Shown one piece after another: positions 17,067 to 24,561 of a DNA stretch of 64,000 nt. A model generated the notes under the pieces. It worked only from the letters and a program-made list of their open reading frames with translations, made no database searches and was not told the DNA's origin. The position numbers were made by a program, and so were the translations under genes. Source of the DNA: Suilimivivens sp963618065 (lineage in GTDB: Bacteria; Bacillota; Clostridia; Lachnospirales; Lachnospiraceae); NCBI GenBank assembly GCA_963618065.1, contig CAVERH010000007.1:1-64000 (forward strand), given 5' to 3'. Position 1 is the first letter of the stretch, and every line of letters begins with the position of its first letter.

Positions 17067-17924
17067 ATGTCAAATGCTCATAATAAAGATGGAAAATACC
17101 GCGGAATCATTGATGAGATCCGCGAACAACAACGCAAAATGAAGGATATGACCTGGAAAGAACGCTTCGCGTATTACTGGGAATATTATAAGGTACACAC
17201 CATTGTAACGATCGTGGCCATCATCGCCATTGTCTGCACGGTTCGTACCCTTGTAAATACCAAGGACTACGCATTCTATGGCCTGATGCTGAATGCCTAT
17301 TCCCTGTCTTCAGATGTCATGTCCGATACCTTCAGTGAATATGCCGGAATTGACACCAATACCTATGACTGTTTCATGGATACTACTTCCACACTGACCT
17401 ATGAAAATCCTACGGAATTTGATATGGCAACCATGCAGCGGATCGTCGCTGTCGTACAGACGAAGGAGCTTGATGCTGTCATCTTCGATTCCCAGTGCTT
17501 TGACCAGTATGCCGTCAATCAGATCTTCTATGATCTGCGTGAGGTACTGACTCCGGATCAGATTAAGAAGTACGAACCTTACTTTTATTATGTAGATATG
17601 GATATTGTCCGTGCCCAGGAGGAAGAGGATGTTATCGTCGATACCGATGCCATAGCAGCCGAAGGAAACCTGACCCTTGATGAAATTCACGAACGGGCGG
17701 CTGCCCATATGGATTCTTCCACCATGGGTGATCCGGTTCCTGTCGGAATCGTCGTGACGGATTCCCCCTTCGCCACTGAGTCACATTCCTATGATGATCT
17801 GGTGCCGGTATTCGGAATTTCCGTAACCACCCAGCGTCTCGATACGGCCCTGCAGTTTCTCGATTACCTGTGGGATGATACGATTGATTTTAGTCTCACA
17901 CACGACGAGGCCACCGCATATTAG
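17067..17924 (+). CDS. Single-pass membrane protein of unknown function
   Basis: Protein of 285 residues. A cytoplasmic basic helix (GIIDEIREQQRKMKDMTWKE) leads to one membrane segment near residues 46-66 (TIVTIVAIIAIVCTVRTLV). An extracytoplasmic domain of about 210 residues follows, with NAYSLSSDVMSDTFSEYAGI, a KELDAVIFDSQCFDQY block and YFYYVDMDIVRAQEEED. The outer domain vaguely resembles solute-binding protein lobes, but I cannot assign a family. I chose the ATG at 17067, 11 bases after AAAAGGAG; the GTG at 17055 overlaps that site. It is a single-gene unit, bounded by the repeat cluster upstream and a terminator downstream. Confidence 0.75.
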   Translation: MSNAHNKDGKYRGIIDEIREQQRKMKDMTWKERFAYYWEYYKVHTIVTIVAIIAIVCTVRTLVNTKDYAFYGLMLNAYSLSSDVMSDTFSEYAGIDTNTYDCFMDTTSTLTYENPTEFDMATMQRIVAVVQTKELDAVIFDSQCFDQYAVNQIFYDLREVLTPDQIKKYEPYFYYVDMDIVRAQEEEDVIVDTDAIAAEGNLTLDEIHERAAAHMDSSTMGDPVPVGIVVTDSPFATESHSYDDLVPVFGISVTTQRLDTALQFLDYLWDDTIDFSLTHDEATAY

Positions 17925-17932
17925 TGAAAATA

Positions 17933-17978
17933 AAAAACAGCTACCTGACGGAACCTTTCCGCACAGGTAACTGTTTTT
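17933..17978. terminator. Bidirectional intrinsic terminator
   Basis: Arms 17933-17947 (AAAAACAGCTACCTG) and 17964-17978 pair with one mismatch, and an inner CGGAA/TTCCG stem extends the hairpin. A- and T-runs flank it. It separates the convergent genes ending at 17924 and 17977. Confidence 0.88.
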
Positions 17979-18710
17979 AATATCTCTCTGTTTTCCAGAT
18001 GTCCTTTCCTCCCTGGAATGCCTTTAATTTCATAAGCTTTTTTTCATATAGTTCCTGTAATCTTGGTATCCGGATGTGCCTTTCATATAAATCTTTTTCA
18101 TATATTTTGAAATCCATTTCCGCTTTGTCAAGGTTAACCCTGCTACGGTCCTTTACATAGGATAATAATTTAATTTCCTTGGCAATAAAAGAATGAGTTT
18201 TGATTTCATCCAACTTTACATGACCAAGCTGCTCATATGGCACATTATAAAACATGGAATTTCCCGAATCATAAATAGGAGCAAAACCTAATATTTCTAA
18301 TGTGTCCGGATTTCTCATCACAGAAATATTATTCATATGTCTATCTGTATTTGATAATAAATAATCTGTCATAATCTCATAATCCATAAACAGATCAAAA
18401 TCTTCTTCTTTAATTCCGAGATTTAAACACACTCTTTTCAGCGGATAATAAAAAGATTCATTCTGACGCAGTTTTATCGATTGCAACAATTCCCATGCAC
18501 TGATACATTCAAGATTTTCAGAACAAAAGTCATAAGAAAGACATCCTAATCCTTCTATTCCTCCTTCCACGCTTAACATGGCTGGCGTATATACCGTATA
18601 ATTCTGAAATTCCTGTTTCCTGTGAAGCTCTGTTGCAAACAATTTTCCATTAAACATACCGGTATATCCTTATGCATTAAAAAATACTCTCTTGCAATCT
18701 TCTTTGCCAT
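17977..18710 (-). pseudogene. HipA-like kinase, N-lobe deleted and frame broken
   Basis: The C-terminal kinase lobe is recognisable over 226 residues starting at 18657. It has LLSNTDRHMNNISVMRN (catalytic loop with Asp and Asn), PIYDSGNSM (metal-binding DxG-like) and a helical tail. An ATG at 18710, four bases after the XRE gene, starts MAKKIAREYFLMHKDIPVCLM, the proper N-terminus of this HipA-like family. That frame then runs out of the family and stops at about codon 45, while the kinase half continues in another frame from FNGKLFATELHRKQEF. About 100-130 residues that normally carry the N-lobe and ATP-binding loop are missing. The likeliest explanation is an internal deletion with frameshift. 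It is the toxin-like partner of the XRE gene and probably inactive. Confidence 0.75.
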
Positions 18711-18714
18711 AAAT

Positions 18715-19113
18715 TCAACTCCATATAATATCTTCTGTTTTATCCAGTCTGCAGTCCTGATGAAATTTGTTTAAAATCTCATAATAGGATTCAAACAGAT
18801 CTTCTATATAAAGAATCAGATTTTGCTTTTTTACCCCATCTAAATCAACCTGAACAAAGATTCTTGTACCTCTCCTATCAACCAAATAACCTGCTTCCTT
18901 ATTATAGTAAAAAGTATTTCCTTTTCCATCCTCTATCGTTTTCATCATTTTCCGATCTACTGGAAGCTCACGTGCAATCAGTTCCACAATATAAGAAGCC
19001 GGTGTACTTTCTCCATATTCCCATCTCCGAAGCGTTCCTATCGGAATATGAAAACGTTCAGCAAATTCTTTCTGTGTCATTCCGGTTGCATATCTCATTT
19101 CTTTAATATTCAT
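18715..19113 (-). CDS. XRE-family helix-turn-helix regulator (antitoxin-like)
   Basis: Protein of 132 residues from the ATG at 19113, which has GGAGAG upstream; an earlier ATG at 19125 overlaps that site. The N-terminal helix-turn-helix is MRYATGMTQKEFAERFHIPI followed by GTLRRWEYGESTPASYIVEL. The C-terminal half (EAGYLVDRRGTRIFVQVDLD...) is not a known enzyme domain. It precedes the HipA-like remnant by four bases, the layout of HipBA-like systems in Firmicutes. Its own promoter carries repeats of TACCC/GGGTA (19141-19174), so autoregulation is likely. Confidence 0.82.
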   Translation of the reverse strand: MNIKEMRYATGMTQKEFAERFHIPIGTLRRWEYGESTPASYIVELIARELPVDRKMMKTIEDGKGNTFYYNKEAGYLVDRRGTRIFVQVDLDGVKKQNLILYIEDLFESYYEILNKFHQDCRLDKTEDIIWS

Positions 19114-19140
19114 TTTTCTCTCCATTTTGTAACCAATATG

Positions 19141-19184
19141 GGTATATTTAATATTATACTACCCATATCGGGTACATTTGTCAA
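19141..19184 (-). promoter_or_regulatory. Promoter and operator of the XRE/HipA-like pair
   Basis: On the minus strand TTGACA (19179-19184) is followed after 17 bases by TAGTAT (19156-19161); an overlapping TATAAT lies at 19153-19158. The spacer contains the inverted repeat TACCC-N5-GGGTA (19160-19174), and a further half-site, TACCCATATTGG on the minus strand, lies just downstream. Overlap with the -35/-10 region fits repression by the XRE protein. Confidence 0.65.
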
Positions 19185-19267
19185 TCAATAATTATTTTAA
19201 ACAAATCATGCAATAAATTAAGGGATACAACTTTCATTTAAGAAAATTATATCCCTTTCCCACATTT

Positions 19268-19531
19268 TTAATTTATATTCTTCTGGTACAAATCCAGCAC
19301 ATAGGTTGCCCCAACCACGATTTTATTTCCATGTTTCATAATGGCATCCCGTATTCCTGAAAAGAATGCATCCCTGCTTGAATCTTTTATTGTAATCAGA
19401 TCCGCATTGGTTTTAATATACTCAAATAATTCCTCTGAATACCGCTCTCTCCACTCATCAAACTGCTCTGTAATCGTATCAAAAACAAGCCTCTTGTCTT
19501 CCGGATATTTATCCCCTAACATTTTCCCCAT
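19268..19531 (-). pseudogene. Class I methyltransferase remnant with internal in-frame deletion
   Basis: A strong ribosome site (AGAGGAGAAGG) precedes the ATG, and an 87-residue protein can be made. Its first part (DTITEQFDEWRERYSEELFEYI) is the usual N-terminus of a family of SAM-dependent methyltransferases. Its last part (AFFSGIRDAIMKHGNKIVV...LDLYQK) is their usual C-terminus. The roughly 170 residues between, including the SAM-binding GxGxG loop, are absent. The two ends are joined in frame near residue 50. It cannot be a working methyltransferase. Identification rests on terminal motifs only, so a separate small protein family remains possible. Confidence 0.65.
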
Positions 19532-19635
19532 TACCTTCTCCTCTCCATCCTATTCCTAATCCATTAAGAATACTTTTGCCTTACACAACCTATAATTTAT
19601 AGTTTTCAGTATACCTTCTCTACCACAACCTTAAG

Positions 19636-19852
19636 CCGGTACAAAAAATAATGCCTCTGACCTTATGTAGGAATTTAGAAGTTCTTCTATTTCGCACACA
19701 GTCAGCAAGGATTGGACACGGATGTCCAATCAAGCAGCAATCGGACCCGGACGGTCCGTTGATGCGGTTGCGTCCCATTCCAATTCCTTACAACGAAATA
19801 GTTAGAACTTCTTAATTCCAAAATTCAGGTCAGAGGCAGATTTTTTGTGCCG
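19636..19852. repeat. 217-bp cruciform-like inverted-repeat element
   Basis: The two ends, roughly 19636-19694 and 19794-19852, are imperfect reverse complements over about 59 bases; shared blocks are ACAAAAAAT, TGCCTCTGACCT, AAGAAGTTC and TATTTCG. Inside are two more hairpins, GATTGGACA/TGTCCAATC around CGGA (19710-19731) and CGGACC/GGTCCG (19742-19758), both with a CGGA loop core. There is no coding frame of note. It fills most of the 365-base gap downstream of lysC and may act as its terminator. The architecture is that of a miniature mobile or structured-RNA repeat. Confidence 0.8.
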
Positions 19853-19896
19853 ATTAGTCAGTTAAACACCGACACATTTCCCATTCTGAATATTTC

Positions 19897-21216
19897 TTAC
19901 AATCTCGCCAATACAAAGATATCATAAATCGCCTTAATGGCAGTTTCAAAATCCTCATTTGCCACACCGATAATGATGTTCAGCTCGCTGGAGCCCTGAT
20001 CAATCATCTTGACATTGACATTCGCATGAGCCAGTGCGGAGAAGATCCTTCCTGCAGTTCCTCTTGTGGATTTCATGCCACGTCCAACGACTGCAATCAG
20101 CGCCAGATCAGCTTCGATGTCGATGCTGTCCGGATCTGCCAGACGATGAATGGCAGAAACAACCTTCTGCTCCTTATCCATGAATTCATCCTGATGAACG
20201 AATACGGTCATCGTATCAATACCTGACGGTACATGTTCAAAGGAGATTCCATAATCCTCAAATGCCTGTAACACCTTTCGTCCGAATCCGATCTCTGAAT
20301 TCATCATTGCCTTATCAATGTTCACTGCGCAGAAGCCCTTCTTACCGGCAATACCGGTAACCACATACTTGGATTTCTGGCAGGTGCTTTCCACAATCCA
20401 GGTGCCTTCGTCCTGCGGACGGTTGGTATTCCGGATATTGATCGGAATGCCCTCACGGCGTACCGGGAAAATAGCATCCTCATGGAGTACACTTGCTCCC
20501 ATATAAGACAGCTCACGAAGCTCGCGATAGGTAATGGTATCAATTCCTTCCGGATTTTTAATGATTCTCGGATCAGCAATCAGGAAGCCTGAAACATCCG
20601 TCCAGTTCTCATATACATCGGCCTTGACTGCCCTTGCCACAATGGATCCGGTAATATCGGAGCCGCCTCTGGAAAAGGTCTTTACGGTTCCGTCTGCATA
20701 GGCTCCATAGAAGCCCGGAATAACGGCATTTTCTGCATCCTTCAGGCGTTCCTTTAAAATATCATTGGTGATTTCTGAAGCAAAATCCCCATTTTCATCA
20801 AAACGGATCACTTCTGCCGCATCAATGAACGGAAAGCCAAGGTAATCTGCCATAATAATACCATTCAGATACTCGCCTCTGGAAGCAGCATAATTGGCTC
20901 CGGCTTTCTTCTTGAAGTTCTCTGCAATGGTCTTAAACTCTTCCTTTAAGGACAGCGTCAGGGAAAGACCGTCAATGATCTCCTGATAGCGCGCCTCAAT
21001 TGCTTCAAGCTCCTTCTTAAAATCCTTGTCGTTCTCTGCCAGCTCATAGCAGCCATAAAGCATATCGGTTACCTTGGTGTCCCCGGAAAACCGCTTTCCC
21101 GGAGCGGAAGGAATAACAAAACGACGCTCTTTATCTGCATGAATGATGTCCCCGACCTTGCGGAACTGCTCCGCACTCGCCAGTGAACTTCCTCCGAATT
21201 TTACTACCTTTTTCAT
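19897..21216 (-). CDS. lysC: Aspartate kinase
   Basis: Protein of 439 residues. KFGGSSLA at residues 6-13 is the aspartokinase signature. Later come FSRGGSDITGSIVARA and the aspartate-binding region NWTDVSGFLIADPR. Two ACT domains fill about residues 300-439 (CAVNIDKAMMNSEIGFGRKVL; VGRGMKSTRGTAGRIFSALAHANVNV; DQGSSELNIIIGV), so allosteric feedback by lysine and/or threonine is expected. It phosphorylates aspartate, the first step to threonine, methionine and lysine. It follows hom and the apgM-type gene, so here it probably serves the homoserine-threonine branch. A ribosome site TAGGAGA precedes the ATG. Confidence 0.95.
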   Translation of the reverse strand: MKKVVKFGGSSLASAEQFRKVGDIIHADKERRFVIPSAPGKRFSGDTKVTDMLYGCYELAENDKDFKKELEAIEARYQEIIDGLSLTLSLKEEFKTIAENFKKKAGANYAASRGEYLNGIIMADYLGFPFIDAAEVIRFDENGDFASEITNDILKERLKDAENAVIPGFYGAYADGTVKTFSRGGSDITGSIVARAVKADVYENWTDVSGFLIADPRIIKNPEGIDTITYRELRELSYMGASVLHEDAIFPVRREGIPINIRNTNRPQDEGTWIVESTCQKSKYVVTGIAGKKGFCAVNIDKAMMNSEIGFGRKVLQAFEDYGISFEHVPSGIDTMTVFVHQDEFMDKEQKVVSAIHRLADPDSIDIEADLALIAVVGRGMKSTRGTAGRIFSALAHANVNVKMIDQGSSELNIIIGVANEDFETAIKAIYDIFVLARL

Positions 21217-21293
21217 AACTGCAATCTCCTACTCTAACTAAGTTTGTAACCCAATAGCTGTATAACCGGTAACTGTTGCATACCTTCGCAATT

Positions 21294-22502
21294 CTAAAGC
21301 TCTAACAGCTTCTTCATCATTTCATGACCATGCGCTACAAAGTTTCCGCTCTGCGTGGCCTCTTCTTCGTTGTAATTCCAGATATGATTTTCCTTCTTTG
21401 TGGAATCAAACAGAAGATACGGTACACTGTTTGCGGTATGGGTGCGCAGACGGATCGGGGTCGGGTGATCCGGCATTACTAAAAGACGATAGTCCACACC
21501 CTCTTTATCCAACTCTTCCGTAAGAGGCCCGATCACTCTCTGATCCAAATATTCAATCGCCTTTACCTTACGCTCCACGCTTCCCTGATGCCCCATTTCG
21601 TCCGGTGCTTCCACATGGATATAGGCAAAATCATATCCATCGTGCAATGCATCAATCGCAGCCTGTGTCTTTCCTGCATAGTTGGTATTTAATCCGCCGT
21701 TTGCGCCCTCGACATTGGCAACGCCCATCTTTGCGCCGACAGCGATTCCCTTTAACAGGTCTACGGCAGAAATCATCATACCCTTTTTGCCATATTTTTC
21801 TTCAAAAGGAGCAAGGCTCGGTCTCGTACCTGCACCCCAGAACCAGCAGCAGTTAGCAGGATGCAGTCCCTTTTTCTTACGCTCTACGTTAATCGGATGA
21901 TCCTTTAAGATCTCATAGCTTCTCTTCATCATATAAAGAAGATGCTCATCGGTCGGAAGGTACTGACCGATCACCTGCTCCAATACATCATGAGGCTGGG
22001 TCAGATCAAGCACCTTGCCCTGATTCCAGATCAGGCAGTGACGATAACTGGTTCCTACATAGAACTGATAGGTTTCGTTCTCTAATTCCTTCTTTACTTC
22101 GTTTAATAAAACAGCACAATCCTCGGTGCTGATTTCTCCGGAGCTGTGGTCAATGATTCTCTGCTCTTCAAACGGAACATCGTCTTCGGAAATGGTTACG
22201 ATATTACAACGAAGTGCGATGTCGGTATCCTTCATCGGGACACCAATGCTTAACGCCTCTAACGGAGAACGTCCCGAATAATAAATCTTCGGATCATACC
22301 CCAATACCGAAAGATTCGCGGTATCGCTTCCGGGCTTCATGCCCTCCGGAATCGTATGCACCATCCCGATTTCAGATAACCTGCTTAAACGATCCAGTGC
22401 CGGAGTACTGGCATATGCAATCGGGGTCTTTCCTCCAAGACTCTCAATCGGTTCATCTGCCATGCCATCGCCCAACACTACAATATATTTCTTTTCACTC
22501 AT
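21294..22502 (-). CDS. apgM-type phosphomutase, predicted homoserine kinase analogue
   Basis: Protein of 402 residues of the archaeal-type cofactor-independent phosphoglycerate mutase superfamily. It has the metal-binding GDGMAD (residues 11-16), the phosphorylated Ser in PGSDTANLSVLGYDP (Ser59), EAPDEMGHQGSVERK and the MPDHPTPIRLRTHT metal site. It could be a true phosphoglycerate mutase. However, it sits between homoserine dehydrogenase and aspartokinase, and no GHMP-type thrB is present. In comparative genomics this family has been proposed as a functional analogue of homoserine kinase when clustered this way. I favour that role, making O-phosphohomoserine for threonine synthase. Sequence alone cannot decide between the two. 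Confidence 0.85.
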   Translation of the reverse strand: MSEKKYIVVLGDGMADEPIESLGGKTPIAYASTPALDRLSRLSEIGMVHTIPEGMKPGSDTANLSVLGYDPKIYYSGRSPLEALSIGVPMKDTDIALRCNIVTISEDDVPFEEQRIIDHSSGEISTEDCAVLLNEVKKELENETYQFYVGTSYRHCLIWNQGKVLDLTQPHDVLEQVIGQYLPTDEHLLYMMKRSYEILKDHPINVERKKKGLHPANCCWFWGAGTRPSLAPFEEKYGKKGMMISAVDLLKGIAVGAKMGVANVEGANGGLNTNYAGKTQAAIDALHDGYDFAYIHVEAPDEMGHQGSVERKVKAIEYLDQRVIGPLTEELDKEGVDYRLLVMPDHPTPIRLRTHTANSVPYLLFDSTKKENHIWNYNEEEATQSGNFVAHGHEMMKKLLEL

Positions 22503-22577
22503 GGTGATTCTCCTCTTTTCTATTTCTGCATGAATCTCATTGTCATGACATTCATTATCTGCTATCGGCAGCTGATT

Positions 22578-23786
22578 TTATTTCAGGCCTTCAAAACGGA
22601 TCCGGCTGATCACTCCAACCTTTTCCGCCTTTTGATTGAATTCCTTTTCACTCATGCGTCCGGTTACAAAAGCAAACTCTCCGTCTACTCCGGCTGTAAC
22701 CTCCTTCACATCTCCGAACAATTCTTTCGCTTCCTGTTCTTTTGCTTTTTCCACACGTACGAAGAAGATACGCTCTACTTCGTCAACGCTCGTCAGCTTC
22801 ACATCCTCTGCATCCCAGAAGCAGGTAATGATCTTGCCGATATGTCTTGCACAGTCCACGACGTCGGATACAACCGCACTCGCAGTCGGAAGCTTTCCTG
22901 CGCCTCTTCCATAATACATGGAATCACCAAGCATATTGCCATGGACACAGACGGCATTAAACACATCATTTACCATGGATAACGGATGGCTCTTCGAAAT
23001 GAGGAACGGAGAAACCATTGCGTAGAATTTACCGTTCTCTTCCTTGGAAAGTCCAAGTAATTTAATGGTACAGTCCATTGCCTTTGCATATTTAAAATCG
23101 GTTGCAGTAATCTTCGTAATTCCTTCGGTGTAAATATCCTGATAACGGACATTCTTACCGCACATTAAGGAAGAAAGAATTGCGATCTTACGGCAGGCAT
23201 CGTAGCCTTCAATGTCCGCCTCCGGATTGCGCTCTGCATAGCCCTTTTCCTGTGCTTCCTTCAATACCTCTTCAAATGCAGCACCCTCGCGCTCCATTTT
23301 GGTTAAAATATAGTTGGTCGTACCATTTAAAATACCGGAAATGGCATCAATCTTCTCTGCGGTAAGTGAATAATTCAAAGGACGGATAATCGGGATACCA
23401 CCGCCGACACTTGCCTCAAACAGATAATTGCAGGTATGCTCATGCGCGATCTGAATCAGCTCCGGTCCGTGTGTTGCTACCAGCTCTTTATTGGAGGTAC
23501 ATACACTCTTGCCGCTCATCAGGGCACGCTTCGTAAATTCGTAAGCCGGCTTTAAGCCGCCCATGGTTTCACAGATAATCTGTACCTCGGGATCGTTCAG
23601 AATCACTTCTACATCATGGACGATCTTGTCTTCATACGGATCTCCCGGGAAATCACGAAGATCAAGAATATACTTAATATTCAGAGCCTCGTTTGATTTC
23701 TTGTTGATCTCTTCCTTATTCTTTTCAATTACTTCCACGACACCGCTTCCTACAGTGCCATATCCCATTACTGCTACCTGAATCAT
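22578..23786 (-). CDS. hom: Homoserine dehydrogenase
   Basis: Protein of 402 residues. The N-terminal Rossmann fold begins MIQVAVMGYGTVGSGVVEVI. The catalytic domain contains YLFEASVGGGIPIIRPL, GILNGTTNYILTKM and EADIEGYDACRKIAILS, with the catalytic Lys in the last block. A C-terminal ACT-like domain (about 320-400) implies feedback control, typically by threonine. It reduces aspartate semialdehyde to homoserine. It lies between the ACT-domain gene and the apgM-type gene in one direction with small gaps, so it belongs to a threonine operon. AAAGGAGATA precedes the ATG. Confidence 0.95.
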   Translation of the reverse strand: MIQVAVMGYGTVGSGVVEVIEKNKEEINKKSNEALNIKYILDLRDFPGDPYEDKIVHDVEVILNDPEVQIICETMGGLKPAYEFTKRALMSGKSVCTSNKELVATHGPELIQIAHEHTCNYLFEASVGGGIPIIRPLNYSLTAEKIDAISGILNGTTNYILTKMEREGAAFEEVLKEAQEKGYAERNPEADIEGYDACRKIAILSSLMCGKNVRYQDIYTEGITKITATDFKYAKAMDCTIKLLGLSKEENGKFYAMVSPFLISKSHPLSMVNDVFNAVCVHGNMLGDSMYYGRGAGKLPTASAVVSDVVDCARHIGKIITCFWDAEDVKLTSVDEVERIFFVRVEKAKEQEAKELFGDVKEVTAGVDGEFAFVTGRMSEKEFNQKAEKVGVISRIRFEGLK

Positions 23787-23843
23787 GTTTTATCTCCTTT
23801 GTTTTCCTTCTTTATTTCCCTATCCGTTTCCGGATCTGTCTGC

Positions 23844-24281
23844 TTATTCCTGTGCGAGAATCTTTACATTCCGCACCCCCTTATGCTTTCCCATGGTTTC
23901 CAGCATCTCTGAAATGTCTCTGGTGGTTTCAAGCACCTGGACACTCAGACTTAAGGACGCCACACCGTTAATCGGAATACTCTGATGAATGGTCAGGATG
24001 TTTGCTCCGAATTCAGCAATCACCTTTAACACATCGGAAAGGATCCCCGGTTCATCTTCCATCTGGAAGGTCAGCGTAATCGTGGTTCCCTGTGCATTAT
24101 CATGGAATTCAAAAATATCTTCCTTGTACTTGTAAAAGGAGCTTCGGCTGATTCCAACTGCCTCTGCAGCCTCATTCACCGACACCGCCTTACCGGAATC
24201 AATCAGCTTCTTTGCCTGAACTACCTTAAGAAGCACCTCCGGAACGGCCTGTTCCTTCACGACATAATATTTGCTCCCCAT
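23844..24281 (-). CDS. ACT-domain protein of the PheB/UPF0735 family
   Basis: Protein of 145 residues from the ATG at 24281, with AGGAGA just upstream; the upstream extension of the frame lacks a ribosome site. Residues 25-60 resemble a helix-turn-helix (SVNEAAEAVGISRSSFYKYK) and residues 65-145 form an ACT domain (TITLTFQMEDEPGILSDVLK...). The family, often named PheB, is thought to sense an amino acid and regulate aspartate- or aromatic-family genes. It is the first gene of the threonine operon and sits directly behind a promoter and a leader hairpin. DNA binding is inferred from the helix-turn-helix. Confidence 0.85.
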   Translation of the reverse strand: MGSKYYVVKEQAVPEVLLKVVQAKKLIDSGKAVSVNEAAEAVGISRSSFYKYKEDIFEFHDNAQGTTITLTFQMEDEPGILSDVLKVIAEFGANILTIHQSIPINGVASLSLSVQVLETTRDISEMLETMGKHKGVRNVKILAQE

Positions 24282-24310
24282 ATTTTCTCCTGTCTTTTGT
24301 CCCCATCCAG

Positions 24311-24396
24311 CGAACACTTGTCTTTGATTGTCCTCGTATCAAAGACACATGTTCGTCACCGAAAGATATTCTATCACAACTTTTTCAGACGTGCAA
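24311..24396 (-). promoter_or_regulatory. Promoter and leader hairpin of the threonine operon
   Basis: On the minus strand TTGCAC (24391-24396), a 17-base spacer and TAGAAT (24368-24373) form a good sigma-A promoter. The transcript then begins almost at once with an 18-bp imperfect hairpin pairing 24338-24355 with 24311-24328 (core TGTCTTTGAT/ATCAAAGACA). No T-run follows, so it is not a simple terminator. It may be an operator or an mRNA-stabilising structure. Confidence 0.65.
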
Positions 24397-24422
24397 GGTG
24401 AAATACGTAAAAGAACACAAAG

Positions 24423-24464
24423 AAAAAAGCACTTTGTTGTGCATAATCACAAGAAAGCGCTTTT
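24423..24464 (-). terminator. Intrinsic terminator after gatCAB
   Basis: On the minus strand a long imperfect stem (AAAAGCGCTTTCTTGTG pairing with CACAACAAAGTGCTTTT) is followed by a T-run. It lies about 100 bases after the gatB stop codon. Confidence 0.8.
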
Positions 24465-24495
24465 CATCATTTTTCAATATCAGTCAATTCATTGC

Positions 24496-24530
24496 CATGC
24501 AAAATTGCTTTCTGCGAATGCCTGCATTCA
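24496..24530. repeat. Dispersed 35-bp repeat, copy 2
   Basis: Identical over all 35 bases to 3738-3772, 20.7 kb away. It lies between gatB and its terminator. Confidence 0.8.
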
Positions 24531-24561
24531 GACAGAATAACAGCTTTATATGGACACCCAC

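Noticed and set aside
21217..24400. Lysine riboswitch or T-box for the threonine genes
   Set aside because: Gaps are too short and show none of the conserved elements (no T-box sequence, no lysine-aptamer blocks); only a simple leader hairpin is seen.
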